Of a stretch of 64,000 nucleotides of DNA, positions 8,629 through 17,358 are shown piece after piece. Under the pieces are notes generated by a model. That model was not told the origin of the DNA and did not search any database. It saw nothing but the letters and a program-made list of their open reading frames with translations. The first letter of the stretch is position 1. Each line of letters opens with the position of its first letter. Source of the DNA: Bacillota bacterium (GTDB taxonomy: Bacteria; Bacillota; Clostridia; Lachnospirales; Lachnospiraceae); contig JAEWCQ010000016.1 in assembly GCA_023390555.1 (NCBI GenBank), positions 124,001-188,000 of the forward strand, given 5' to 3'. Made by a program: the position numbers and the translations under genes.

Positions 8629-9522
8629 ATGAAAAATGTAAAAAAATTATTGGCTTGTTTCCTGACAGCAACACTGCTGTTCTCCGGATGCGGAAATTCC
8701 GGATCCAATGCTTCCACTGCTAATACCAAGCCGGATGCATCTACAGAAACGGAAAGTGAGGTATCGGAAGTTTCATCTGAGGCTGCAACGGAACAGGCAT
8801 CTGGTATCTCCAGTTTTGAGGATGTCAACACAGATGCGGTATCATTGATCGCCCTCGGCAACTCGGATGTGCCGGTCGGACAGTATTCGGAAGAGATTTT
8901 TACGAATCTGGGTTTCTGGGATGCGATACAGAGTAAGATTTCTTATGGTACCAATGTAAAAGAAGTTCTCTCACAGGTGGAGGAAGGTACCGTGGACTGC
9001 GGTGTCGTGTATGCGACGGATGCGGCCACAGCAGAGGGCATTCAGGTTGTCTGCACGGCTCCGGAGGATTCCCTGAATACGCCGGTTCTCTATCCGGCAG
9101 GAGCTTTGAGCAGTTCACAGAATCCGGAAGCGGCAAAGGCATTCCTGAATTTCCTTCTTACGGATGCGGCAGTCAGTGAATTTGAGAAAGTCGGTTTCAA
9201 AATGGCAACGACGGAAGAACCGACGGAGGTGACAGTCGACGGAGCATGTACCTTAAATATTTTTGCGGCTGCAAGCCTTACGGAATCGTTAACGGCGATT
9301 CAGAAGCTTTTTAACGAGCAGTATCCGGATATTACGCTGGTCTTCAATTTTGATTCCAGCGGAACGCTGCAGACACAGATTGAACAGGGAGCAGCCGCAG
9401 ACATCTTCTTTTCTGCAGCACAAAAGCAGATGGACACCCTGCAGGAAGAAGGTTACATCGATGCGGATACGGTGAAGGATCTTCTGAATAATGAAGTCGT
9501 TCTGATCGTTCCGGAGCAGTAA
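8629..9522 (+). CDS. modA: Molybdate-binding lipoprotein ModA, circularly permuted
   Basis: 297 residues with a lipoprotein signal (FSGC, lipidated Cys21) and a Ser/Thr/Glu linker to about residue 60. The binding domain is in swapped order. Residues about 60-193 (FEDV...IALGNSDVPVGQY...GTVDCGVVYATDA...PEAAKAFLNFLLT...VGFKMA) match the second half of ordinary ModA. Residues about 208-297 (LNIFAAASLTESL...SSGTLQTQIEQGAAADIFFSA...NNEVVLIVPEQ) match the first half. Between them lies TTEEPTEVTVDGAC, which resembles the mature start of such a lipoprotein. Both halves seem complete and in frame, and no remnant lies on either side. It should deliver molybdate (or tungstate) to ModBC. Start 8629 has AAAAGGAGG. 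Confidence 0.85.
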   Translation: MKNVKKLLACFLTATLLFSGCGNSGSNASTANTKPDASTETESEVSEVSSEAATEQASGISSFEDVNTDAVSLIALGNSDVPVGQYSEEIFTNLGFWDAIQSKISYGTNVKEVLSQVEEGTVDCGVVYATDAATAEGIQVVCTAPEDSLNTPVLYPAGALSSSQNPEAAKAFLNFLLTDAAVSEFEKVGFKMATTEEPTEVTVDGACTLNIFAAASLTESLTAIQKLFNEQYPDITLVFNFDSSGTLQTQIEQGAAADIFFSAAQKQMDTLQEEGYIDADTVKDLLNNEVVLIVPEQ

Positions 9523-9561
9523 AAACAGAAAGGTCCCGATACAGAAAAGGAGGTGGCATAT

Positions 9562-10233
9562 ATGGATCTGTTTCCCTTATGGAATTCTCTGAGAATCTCT
9601 TTCCTCGCTACCTGCATTACATTTTTTCTCGGCATCTTTCTCGCATACTATGTGGTGAAGCTTCCGGGAACACTCAAGGGAATTTTGGATACGGTTCTTA
9701 CAATACCTATGGTGCTGCCTCCTACGGTTGTCGGATTTCTGCTGCTGAAAATGATGTCGCCGAAAAGTGCTCTTGGAAAATTCGTATCGGAATATTTCCA
9801 TACGACCATTACGATGAAGTGGTATGCGGCGATTGCAGCGGTTGTGGTAGTGACATTTCCGCTGATGTACCGCACCGCAAGAAGTTCCTTCGAAGCATTT
9901 GATCCCAATATCATTGCAAGCGGAAAGACACTCTGTCTCTCGAATACCTACATATTCTGGAGAATCCTGCTTCCAAACTGTAAGGCAGGAATTGTGGCGG
10001 GCGTGGTGCTCGCATTTGCAAGAGGCCTTGGGGAATACGGGGCGACCAGTATGGTAGCCGGTTACATTGCGAACAGGACGGCCACCATATCTACAACAGT
10101 TGCCTATTTCTGGCAGACAAATCAGGATGCACAGGCAATGCGGTGGGTGATGATCAATCTGATCATATCCTTTGTAGTTATGTTGGTAGTCAATGTATTT
10201 GAAAAACGGGTGTCGTTCGGAAGGGAGTCCTGA
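9562..10233 (+). CDS. modB: Molybdate ABC transporter permease ModB
   Basis: 223 residues, an integral membrane permease with about five to six transmembrane segments. The ATPase-contact (EAA-type) loop is visible as LAFARGLGEYGATSMVAGYI near residue 155, and TIPMVLPPTVVGFLLL is characteristic of ModB. It should move molybdate through the membrane using ModC. An AGGAGGTGG site just before it supports ATG 9562. The neighbours are modA 39 bases upstream and modC 2 bases downstream, so one transcript is likely. Confidence 0.92.
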   Translation: MDLFPLWNSLRISFLATCITFFLGIFLAYYVVKLPGTLKGILDTVLTIPMVLPPTVVGFLLLKMMSPKSALGKFVSEYFHTTITMKWYAAIAAVVVVTFPLMYRTARSSFEAFDPNIIASGKTLCLSNTYIFWRILLPNCKAGIVAGVVLAFARGLGEYGATSMVAGYIANRTATISTTVAYFWQTNQDAQAMRWVMINLIISFVVMLVVNVFEKRVSFGRES

Positions 10234-10235
10234 GA

Positions 10236-11273
10236 TTGTCCCTGTACTGTGAAATACGGAAAAAATTGAATAACTTTCGGCTGGACGTCAGTTTTGAGAC
10301 GCAGGATGAGACGGTCGCTCTGATGGGGGCTTCCGGATGTGGGAAAAGCATGACGCTGCGGTGTATTGCAGGAATCGAGAAGCCGGACAGCGGGAGAATC
10401 GTAATAAACGGCAAGACGGTGTTTGATTCGGAAAAAAAAATCTGTCTGCCACCGCAGAAAAGAAAGACCGGATATCTGTTTCAGGATTATGCGCTTTTCC
10501 CGAATATGACGGTTCAAAAAAATATCTGTACGGTCCTTCCCCAAAATCGAATGGGAGAACTGAAAGACATTCTGGCGGCTTTTCACCTGGAAGGGTTGGA
10601 AAATCATTATCCGGTGCAGCTTTCCGGAGGTCAGAAGCAGCGCTGTGCGCTGGCTCGCATGATGGTCTCCGAACCGGAAATCATTATGCTGGATGAGCCG
10701 TTTTCCGCACTCGACAGCTATCTGCGCTGGCAGATGGAACTGGAGGTAGCTGCGGCAATTGAAAAATTCGGTAAGACAGTGTTGTTTGTTTCACACGACC
10801 GGGATGAGGTATACCGGATCAGTGACCGGGTGGTCGTAATCGATCATGGCAGAAATGAGCCGATATCCGGCAGACAGGAACTGTACCGTCAGCCCGGAAC
10901 CTATGCGGATGCATTGCTGACCGGATGTAAGAATATCTGCCCGGCAGAGATGTCTTCGGGACGGGTAAAAGCACCGGAGTTTGGTCTGGAATTTGAAGCG
11001 GAGCCTGTCGGCAGAGAAATCGCTTTTGTCGGTATCCGTGCCAAACGGATTCAGCCGGCACATCTCGTGACAGACAAAACAGAGGCGCTGTTTTTGAAGT
11101 ATGAGATCTTGAGTGTGACCGAAAATGTTTTCAGCATGATACTGATGGTAAGAACAGAGCAGGCGCAGGGGTTGCTTCGATGGGAAATGCCAAAAAATAT
11201 CTATGATGAACTGCACCGCTATCCGAATATGCTTGCGATTCCAAAGGAAGAGATTCTTCTGCTCGCCAGATAA
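10236..11273 (+). CDS. modC: Molybdate ABC transporter ATPase ModC
   Basis: 345 residues. Walker A is GASGCGKS (about residues 32-39), the signature is LSGGQKQR (about 129), and Walker B is IIMLDEPFSALD, followed by the switch histidine (FVSHDRDEVYR). The C-terminal about 110 residues form a divergent TOBE/Mop-like domain that may bind the oxyanion and regulate transport. The start is a TTG at 10236 with AAGGGAG at 10221-10227; no better ATG lies nearby. No clear hairpin terminator was found in the 150-base gap before the convergent AraC gene. Confidence 0.92.
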   Translation: MSLYCEIRKKLNNFRLDVSFETQDETVALMGASGCGKSMTLRCIAGIEKPDSGRIVINGKTVFDSEKKICLPPQKRKTGYLFQDYALFPNMTVQKNICTVLPQNRMGELKDILAAFHLEGLENHYPVQLSGGQKQRCALARMMVSEPEIIMLDEPFSALDSYLRWQMELEVAAAIEKFGKTVLFVSHDRDEVYRISDRVVVIDHGRNEPISGRQELYRQPGTYADALLTGCKNICPAEMSSGRVKAPEFGLEFEAEPVGREIAFVGIRAKRIQPAHLVTDKTEALFLKYEILSVTENVFSMILMVRTEQAQGLLRWEMPKNIYDELHRYPNMLAIPKEEILLLAR

Positions 11274-11423
11274 CAGCGGTCCCGTAAAACAGCAGAAGAC
11301 ACTGATAAAAACGATATCATGTGCTGCGTGGTTTTCTGTAATGGAAATCAGTTGCTTTATACGTTTCTTTGAAATAGTCAAAATACTGTCTAATAAATGC
11401 CCATGGAATTTAAACAGAATTTT

Positions 11424-12302
11424 TTATTGAAGTTTTCTGCGGTATTCCCGCGGGGTTACTGCAAATCTTTTTTTAAACAGCCGGTTGAAGTAGGAAAGAT
11501 TGTCAAATCCTACTTCGGCGGCAATATTCAAAATAGAAGATTCGGAAGAGATGAGAAGTCTGGAAGCCATCGTAAGCCGATATTCATTCAAATAGTCGAT
11601 AAAAGTCGTACCCATCGTGTTCTTAAAAAATTTCATAAAATGAGACTGGCTTAAACCCAATTCTTCCGCCATGGTCTCAATCGTAATTTTTTCCATATAA
11701 TTATGTTCAATATATTTAATGATCTGTTTCATTTTGTCGAGAGATTTATTGTCCTTATGCCTTGTCTGTTTCTCACAGCAATTGGAAAACAGTATATAGA
11801 ACATCAGGTAGAGCTGCCCTTTTATCACCAGCTGGTAAGCCGGAGGGCACGTTTTGCAGATTTCGTCTGCGTTGTCAATGCAGGAAGCAATCTGTTCATA
11901 ATACGGTACGCCCGGTGCAAAAAGTGTGGGAATGTGCAGGGTGCCGTCAAGCAGGGGAAGGAAGTAGTTGCTGTTGCAGGTGTCCGTTTGCCTGGTAAGA
12001 AGCATTTCCGGCTTAAAGATAATATTTTCGTATTCCATGGATTCCGTTTCAAATTGATTAATGGAGTGCAGCTGTCCCGGGATGATGAAGAGGATACTGC
12101 CGGCGGTCACCGGATACTGTTCCAGATCGACCGTAATCAATCCTTTTCCTTTTTTGATATAGATCAGCTCCATTTCCTCATGCCAGTGCGCCGGAACACA
12201 GGAAAAATCCAGCGGAATGGAGCATGGATATGTCGTATAAGGAAATTCCTCGGGACCATGTGATTTTTTCTCCTGATAGTTTTCGTATTCTAATATATTC
12301 AT
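11424..12302 (-). CDS. AraC-family regulator with N-terminal cupin, divergent from glgP
   Basis: 292 residues. The N-terminal half is a cupin-like sensing domain (HWHEEMELIYIKKGKGLITVD). The C-terminal 100 residues hold two helix-turn-helix motifs of the AraC/XylS family (MAEELGLSQSHFMKFFKNTMG and ILNIAAEVGFDNLSYFNRLFK). Such proteins usually sense a sugar and activate nearby carbohydrate genes. It is transcribed away from glycogen phosphorylase across 232 bases, so control of glgP is a fair guess. The opposite neighbour, modC, is convergent and is less likely to be a target. Confidence 0.88.
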   Translation of the reverse strand: MNILEYENYQEKKSHGPEEFPYTTYPCSIPLDFSCVPAHWHEEMELIYIKKGKGLITVDLEQYPVTAGSILFIIPGQLHSINQFETESMEYENIIFKPEMLLTRQTDTCNSNYFLPLLDGTLHIPTLFAPGVPYYEQIASCIDNADEICKTCPPAYQLVIKGQLYLMFYILFSNCCEKQTRHKDNKSLDKMKQIIKYIEHNYMEKITIETMAEELGLSQSHFMKFFKNTMGTTFIDYLNEYRLTMASRLLISSESSILNIAAEVGFDNLSYFNRLFKKRFAVTPREYRRKLQ

Positions 12303-12534
12303 AAAAAAAGACCTCTCAATTTGGTTAAAATGTCCTTAAAATATAGGAAAATTAAGGCGATTGTGATAATTACACAAGTTTTGCACATACATTTTATTCA
12401 AAATAACGAAAGCCAATGTATGATAGTATTGTACTACTTTATGTTGTAATATTACAAGAAAAAGTGGAAAAAATGTTAGATAATGCAGGTATGAACAGAG
12501 AAATACTAACATTTTCCAATATGGAGGTCGTAAC
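12303..12534. promoter_or_regulatory. Divergent region upstream of glgP and the AraC gene
   Basis: 232 AT-rich bases. A possible glgP promoter is TTCAAA at 12397-12402 with TATGAT at 12419-12424, 16 bases apart, which would leave a leader of about 100 bases. The leader contains TTGTAATATTACAAG, a short inverted repeat that could be an operator. The glgP ribosome site is GGAGGT just before ATG 12535. The assignment is weak. Confidence 0.3.
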
Positions 12535-14790
12535 ATGAATTTAAAAGAAATCGTAACAAAAAGATATAAGAAAGAGATTTCAGAATGTACCAATGAGGAA
12601 ATATATTTCGCTTTGCTTGAGATGGTAAAGGAAATGGCTGAGAAGAAAGAGAGCGGGACAGGAAAAAAGAAACTGTATTATATTTCCGCAGAATTTCTGA
12701 TCGGGAAGCTTTTATCCAACAACCTGATCAATCTTGGTGTCTATGACGAAGTCAGAGATGTTCTTGCAGCAGCCGGAAAGGATATCTGTGAGATAGAAGA
12801 AACAGAGCCGGAACCGTCTCTTGGAAACGGCGGACTCGGAAGACTTGCAGCATGCTTTCTCGATTCCATCGCAACACTTGGGCTGAATGGTGACGGTGTT
12901 GGTCTGAATTACCACTACGGTTTATTCAAGCAGGTATTTGAGAACAATCTGCAGAAAGAGACAACAAATCCATGGATTGAGGAGTACAGCTGGCTCACAA
13001 AAACCGATATCAGCTATCCGATACAGTTCGGCGGATTTACACTTACTTCCAGATTATATGACATCGATGTGACCGGTTATGACAACCGAACAAACAAATT
13101 GCATTTATTTGATGTTGAGACGATCGATGAAAGTATCGTAGGCGATGGAATCGATTTTGATAAGGAAGACATTGCAAAGAACCTGACATTGTTCTTATAT
13201 CCGGATGACAGCGATGACAAGGGACGCCTCCTTCGTGTATACCAGCAGTATTTCATGGTAAGCAACGGCGCAAGACTGATTTTGGATGAAGCGGTGGCAA
13301 GAGGCTGCAAGCTGCATGATCTTGCAGAGTATGCGACCATCCAGATCAACGATACCCATCCTTCAATGGTAATTCCGGAACTGATTCGTCTGTTAATGGA
13401 AAGAGGAATCGGGATTGACGAAGCAATTTCGATTGTTTCCAAGACCTGTGCTTACACCAACCACACAATTCTGGCAGAAGCACTGGAAAAATGGCCGATT
13501 TCTTATTTGGAGAAAGCAGTTCCGCAGCTCATGCCAATCATCTATGAATTGAATAACAGAGTCGTTGCTAAATATGAGGACCCTTCTGTTTCTATCATTG
13601 ACAAAGAGAAACGAGTTCATATGGCACATATGGATATCCACTACGGTTACAGCGTAAACGGCGTTGCTTATCTGCATACAGAGATTTTAAAAGATTCCGA
13701 ATTAAATAATTTTTATAAGATTTATCCGGAAAAATTCAATAATAAAACGAATGGTATCACATTCCGCCGTTGGTTGCTGCACTGCAACAAGAGCCTTACC
13801 ACACTGATCGAAGAGCTGATCGGACCGGGCTTTAAGAAAGATGCGATGGAATTGGAGAAACTCGCAAAATTTGCAGAGGATGATGCAGTCCTGGAAAAAC
13901 TGCTCGCTGTAAAAGATGCTAAGAAAGTAGAATTGAAAGACCATTTAAAAGCAACACAGGGAATTGAAATCGATGAGAATTCCGTATTCGATATTCAGAT
14001 CAAGCGATTACATGAGTATAAGAGACAGCAGATGAATGCACTCTATATCATTCACAAATATTTTGAAATCAAGGCCGGAAAGAAGCCTGCAAGACCGATT
14101 ACGGCAATCTTCGGGGCAAAAGCAGCACCTGCTTACATTATTGCAAAAGATATCATTCATCTGATTCTCTGCTTACAGCAGCTGATTGAGAATGATCCGG
14201 AGGTAAGTCCTTATTTGAAGGTTGTTATGGTAGAAAACTACAACGTAACACTGGCTGAGAAACTGATTCCGGCAGCTGATATTCACGAGCAGATTTCACT
14301 TGCTTCCAAAGAGGCATCCGGAACTTCCAACATGAAATTCATGTTAAACGGTGCGGTTGCAATCGGTACAATGGATGGTGCCAATGTAGAAATTGCAGAC
14401 CTTGTGGGTGAAGACAACATTTACATTTTTGGTGAGTCTTCGGATCAGGTAATCGAGCACTATGCAAAAGCAGATTATGTTTCCAAAAAGTTCTATGAAA
14501 AAGATGCCGATATCAAGAGAGCAGTGGATTTCATCATCAGCGATGAGCTGTTAAAGATCGGAAAGGAAGAGAATCTGGTGAGACTTTATAAAGAACTGAT
14601 CAACAAAGACTGGTTTATGACTCTCCTTGACTGGGAGACATACAGAGCAAAGAAAGAAGAAATGCTTGCAGACTTTGAAGACAGGAAAGAATGGGCAAAG
14701 AAGATGCTCATCAACATCAGCAAGGCAGGATTCTTCTCTTCTGACAGAACCATTGAGCAGTATAACAAGGATATCTGGAAATTAAACTAA
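12535..14790 (+). CDS. glgP: Glycogen/maltodextrin phosphorylase
   Basis: 751 residues, slightly shorter than the about 800-residue norm because the N-terminus is compact. It releases glucose-1-phosphate from alpha-1,4-glucans. Visible signatures are SLGNGGLGRLAACFLDS (about residues 98-114), HYGLFKQ, INDTHPSMVIPELIR, DIQIKRLHEYKRQ, and the pyridoxal-phosphate site EASGTSNMKFMLNGA with the cofactor lysine at about 601. It is transcribed alone with a strong terminator after it. The partner debranching enzyme is at 53996-56086. Confidence 0.95.
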   Translation: MNLKEIVTKRYKKEISECTNEEIYFALLEMVKEMAEKKESGTGKKKLYYISAEFLIGKLLSNNLINLGVYDEVRDVLAAAGKDICEIEETEPEPSLGNGGLGRLAACFLDSIATLGLNGDGVGLNYHYGLFKQVFENNLQKETTNPWIEEYSWLTKTDISYPIQFGGFTLTSRLYDIDVTGYDNRTNKLHLFDVETIDESIVGDGIDFDKEDIAKNLTLFLYPDDSDDKGRLLRVYQQYFMVSNGARLILDEAVARGCKLHDLAEYATIQINDTHPSMVIPELIRLLMERGIGIDEAISIVSKTCAYTNHTILAEALEKWPISYLEKAVPQLMPIIYELNNRVVAKYEDPSVSIIDKEKRVHMAHMDIHYGYSVNGVAYLHTEILKDSELNNFYKIYPEKFNNKTNGITFRRWLLHCNKSLTTLIEELIGPGFKKDAMELEKLAKFAEDDAVLEKLLAVKDAKKVELKDHLKATQGIEIDENSVFDIQIKRLHEYKRQQMNALYIIHKYFEIKAGKKPARPITAIFGAKAAPAYIIAKDIIHLILCLQQLIENDPEVSPYLKVVMVENYNVTLAEKLIPAADIHEQISLASKEASGTSNMKFMLNGAVAIGTMDGANVEIADLVGEDNIYIFGESSDQVIEHYAKADYVSKKFYEKDADIKRAVDFIISDELLKIGKEENLVRLYKELINKDWFMTLLDWETYRAKKEEMLADFEDRKEWAKKMLINISKAGFFSSDRTIEQYNKDIWKLN

Positions 14791-14839
14791 TTGACAATCA
14801 GTTAAAATTTGTAATAAAGTATTCTCCAACCTTTATAGC

Positions 14840-14880
14840 AAAAAGGGACAGATAGAAATATCTGTCCCTTTTTGTGTTTG
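14840..14880 (+). terminator. Rho-independent terminator after glgP
   Basis: A 15-base perfect stem (AAAAAGGGACAGATA at 14840-14854 and its complement at 14859-14873) with a GAAA loop ends in a T-run. It lies between glgP and the convergent glycosyltransferase and can act on both strands. Confidence 0.92.
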
Positions 14881-14918
14881 AAGATGTTTCATAATTCAGC
14901 AGCCTGCAAATGAAACAC

Positions 14919-15854
14919 TTAAATTCTGTCCTTCACAGAAGGGTCGTCGATGATAAATGGAGGACGCCTCCTGGTTGAATCGTAAATACGCCAGATATAC
15001 TCTCCGATGATGCCCATGGACAGCATAACAAGTCCAAACCCCATGAGTATAATAATGAGCAGAGAGGCATATCCTTCTGCTGTAATCAGCCCTGTCAGTT
15101 TGCGGTAAAGTGTGATAAACAGCAGAGCCAGAGAAAGCAGAAAGGTAAAAAAACCTACAGCACTGACCATTTTTAGCGGAAAGCTGGAAAAGCCGACGAG
15201 TGAGTCCATGGCAAGTTTGATCTTTTTGGAAAAGGTCCATCTGGAAATTCCGATTTTCCGCTGCTGCCTGGTGTAGGGAACGGTGGCAGTCTGAAAACCG
15301 CTCCAGAGGACTTGTCCCATCAGGGAGGTATTTTTCTCTTTCATATCGACTAAGAGATTGATGATCTGACGGTCGATCAGGAAACTGTCGAATCCGCCTT
15401 TGGGCATGGTTGGAAGTGCCACTTTTTTCATGATATAGGCATAGAGATTGGAAAATGCCTTTTGTGTGGCCGGCTCGTCCCGGTCCGCCCTGGTGGCAAG
15501 GACAACCTTATTGCCCTCCTGGTATTTTCGCAGCATCTGCAGAATCAATTCGGAAGGTTCCTGCAGGTCAGCAGCCTTTCGAACAGCGCAGTCACCGGTG
15601 CATTTGCTCAGACCGGCAAGAATTGCTGCATGTTCTCCGAAATTACGGGAGAGCCGCAGCAACAGGATACGGGGGTCCAGCCGAGCAAGCTCCTGCATGA
15701 TAGCGTAGGAATTGTCTTTGGAACCGTCGTCTACAAAGATGATTTCATAATCTGTGTCAAGATGTGCCAGAACTTTTTCGCGTATATCGTTATAAAGAGG
15801 AAGCAGATTATCCTGATTGAAATAAACGGGTATAATAATTGATAGCTTTAACAT
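14919..15854 (-). CDS. Polyprenyl-phosphate glycosyltransferase, GT2 (DPM1/GtrB/ArnC-like)
   Basis: 311 residues. The N-terminal GT2 domain shows LSIIIPVYFNQDNL, EIIFVDDGSKDNS (the nucleotide-sugar DD motif), LSRNFGEHAAILAGL and DLQEPSELI. The C-terminal part has two transmembrane segments, as in GtrB, CsbB and ArnC, which load a sugar from a nucleotide donor onto undecaprenyl phosphate at the inner face of the membrane. The start at 15854 follows AAAAGGAG on the minus strand; the frame is open further upstream but without such a site. It is divergent from the GT-C/aminotransferase operon, so it probably supplies its lipid-linked sugar. Confidence 0.88.
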   Translation of the reverse strand: MLKLSIIIPVYFNQDNLLPLYNDIREKVLAHLDTDYEIIFVDDGSKDNSYAIMQELARLDPRILLLRLSRNFGEHAAILAGLSKCTGDCAVRKAADLQEPSELILQMLRKYQEGNKVVLATRADRDEPATQKAFSNLYAYIMKKVALPTMPKGGFDSFLIDRQIINLLVDMKEKNTSLMGQVLWSGFQTATVPYTRQQRKIGISRWTFSKKIKLAMDSLVGFSSFPLKMVSAVGFFTFLLSLALLFITLYRKLTGLITAEGYASLLIIILMGFGLVMLSMGIIGEYIWRIYDSTRRRPPFIIDDPSVKDRI

Positions 15855-15946
15855 GTGATAAACTCCTTTTGTAATATAATAAAGCAATGTCGAAAAATAT
15901 TCTTTTAATATTTCCTTAATTTTCACCCATCGCAAAAAAAGTGATG

Positions 15947-15952
15947 TATAAT
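15947..15952 (+). promoter_or_regulatory. Possible -10 element for the sugar-modification operon
   Basis: GATGTATAAT upstream of the start at 16011 resembles a -10 box. The only -35 candidate, TTTCAC, is poorly spaced, so the call is tentative. Confidence 0.35.
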
Positions 15953-16010
15953 AGCACAGGTTTGGTTCCAACACTTATCACAAAGAAAGGTTTAAAAAAG
16001 GAAGTTTCAG

Positions 16011-17336
16011 ATGGTTCATTCAGACAAAATAAACACCAAAGCTAAATTCTGCTATCTAGGGGCATTTTTTCTGCTACTTTTACTCTGGGCGATGATTCAG
16101 CCTAAAGATAGTGTGCCTGATGAGAAGATGAAGTATGACATCTGCAATTATATTTTTTTGCATGGAAAGCTGCCAAATGGCGGTGATCCCGCAATACGCA
16201 ATCCAGTGTGGGGGATTTCTTATGGATTTACGCCCATCCTCGCTTATATGATAAGTGCAATCTTTATGAAAATAATCGCGTTGTTTACACACTCAGTAGT
16301 GTCATTTTATCTTGCGGCACGTCTTACGAGTGTACTGTGCATGACCGGAATGGCATATTTTGTTATAAAGATCGCCGAAAGGGTATTTGAACAGACGAAA
16401 CACAGGTGGCTGTTCATCGTTGGAATTACAATGCTGCCGCAGGTGATATTTCTCGGCAGTTATATCAATAATGATTCATTGGCACTGTTTTCCATCGCCA
16501 TGATCCTGTATGCATGGCTGCGCGGCATTCAGGATGGATGGAAGATGGGAAACTGTATTCTGCTGGGAGGTGCCATTGGAATCTGTGCACTTTCCTATTA
16601 CAATGCCTATGGATATCTGCTGACCAGTGTATTTGTCTATTTTATCAGTGCAAGAAAGCAGGAAATGTTTGCGGAACACAGAGGAGTGATCTGGAAGAGA
16701 GCATTTCTGATTACCGCTGTTGCACTTCTGATTGCGGGCTGGTGGTTTGTAAGAAGTGCGATTCTGTATGATGGAGATTTTCTGGGACTGCGGACATCAA
16801 ATTCCTATGCACAGCAATATGCGATGGATGGATATAAGCCATCCAATATTGCCAATCCGCTGCATACCGGTGAATCATTGTTCCATATGCTGTTTGTGAA
16901 AAGCTGGATATTGTCAACGGTTGTGAGCTTTATCGCAACATTTGGCCAGGCGGACATCCGCCTGCCACTGATGCTGTATCTGCCATATGGACTGCTGATT
17001 CTCGCAGGGCTTTGGGGACTCTTTGACGTGCGGCGTTCCAGAAGTCTGACACTGCTTTGGAAAGAGAAAAGAACGGCGATTTTGGTGGAATGGGTATTTG
17101 TGGTCAATATCATGATCTCAATTGGATTGAGCATCTACTATTCTTACTGCAATGATTATCAGCCTCAGGGGCGCTATGTGATGCCGATGCTGATTCCGCT
17201 TTTTTACTTTCTTTCGAGAGGGCTCTGTACGGTTTTGGATCGATGCAGCAGTCGCCGGATGCAATCGGTCATTTATGTGGTACTGGCGGTATTTTATTTA
17301 GCAGTGCCGGTTTATAGTCTGAAATTAATAGCATAA
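16011..17336 (+). CDS. Multi-membrane-spanning protein, probable GT-C-fold glycosyltransferase
   Basis: 441 residues with about ten hydrophobic segments. After the first segment comes an extracytoplasmic loop with VPDEKMKYDICNYI, where an acidic pair sits as in GT-C enzymes of the ArnT/DUF2142 kind. Such enzymes take a sugar from a polyprenyl-phosphate carrier on the outer face and put it on a cell-surface acceptor. No specific family is recognised with certainty. Its neighbours (lipid-phosphate glycosyltransferase, aminotransferase fusion, SMR-like pair) support the assignment. The acceptor is unknown. Confidence 0.6.
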   Translation: MVHSDKINTKAKFCYLGAFFLLLLLWAMIQPKDSVPDEKMKYDICNYIFLHGKLPNGGDPAIRNPVWGISYGFTPILAYMISAIFMKIIALFTHSVVSFYLAARLTSVLCMTGMAYFVIKIAERVFEQTKHRWLFIVGITMLPQVIFLGSYINNDSLALFSIAMILYAWLRGIQDGWKMGNCILLGGAIGICALSYYNAYGYLLTSVFVYFISARKQEMFAEHRGVIWKRAFLITAVALLIAGWWFVRSAILYDGDFLGLRTSNSYAQQYAMDGYKPSNIANPLHTGESLFHMLFVKSWILSTVVSFIATFGQADIRLPLMLYLPYGLLILAGLWGLFDVRRSRSLTLLWKEKRTAILVEWVFVVNIMISIGLSIYYSYCNDYQPQGRYVMPMLIPLFYFLSRGLCTVLDRCSSRRMQSVIYVVLAVFYLAVPVYSLKLIA

Positions 17337-17358
17337 TAAGAATTCGAGGAATGAAAAA

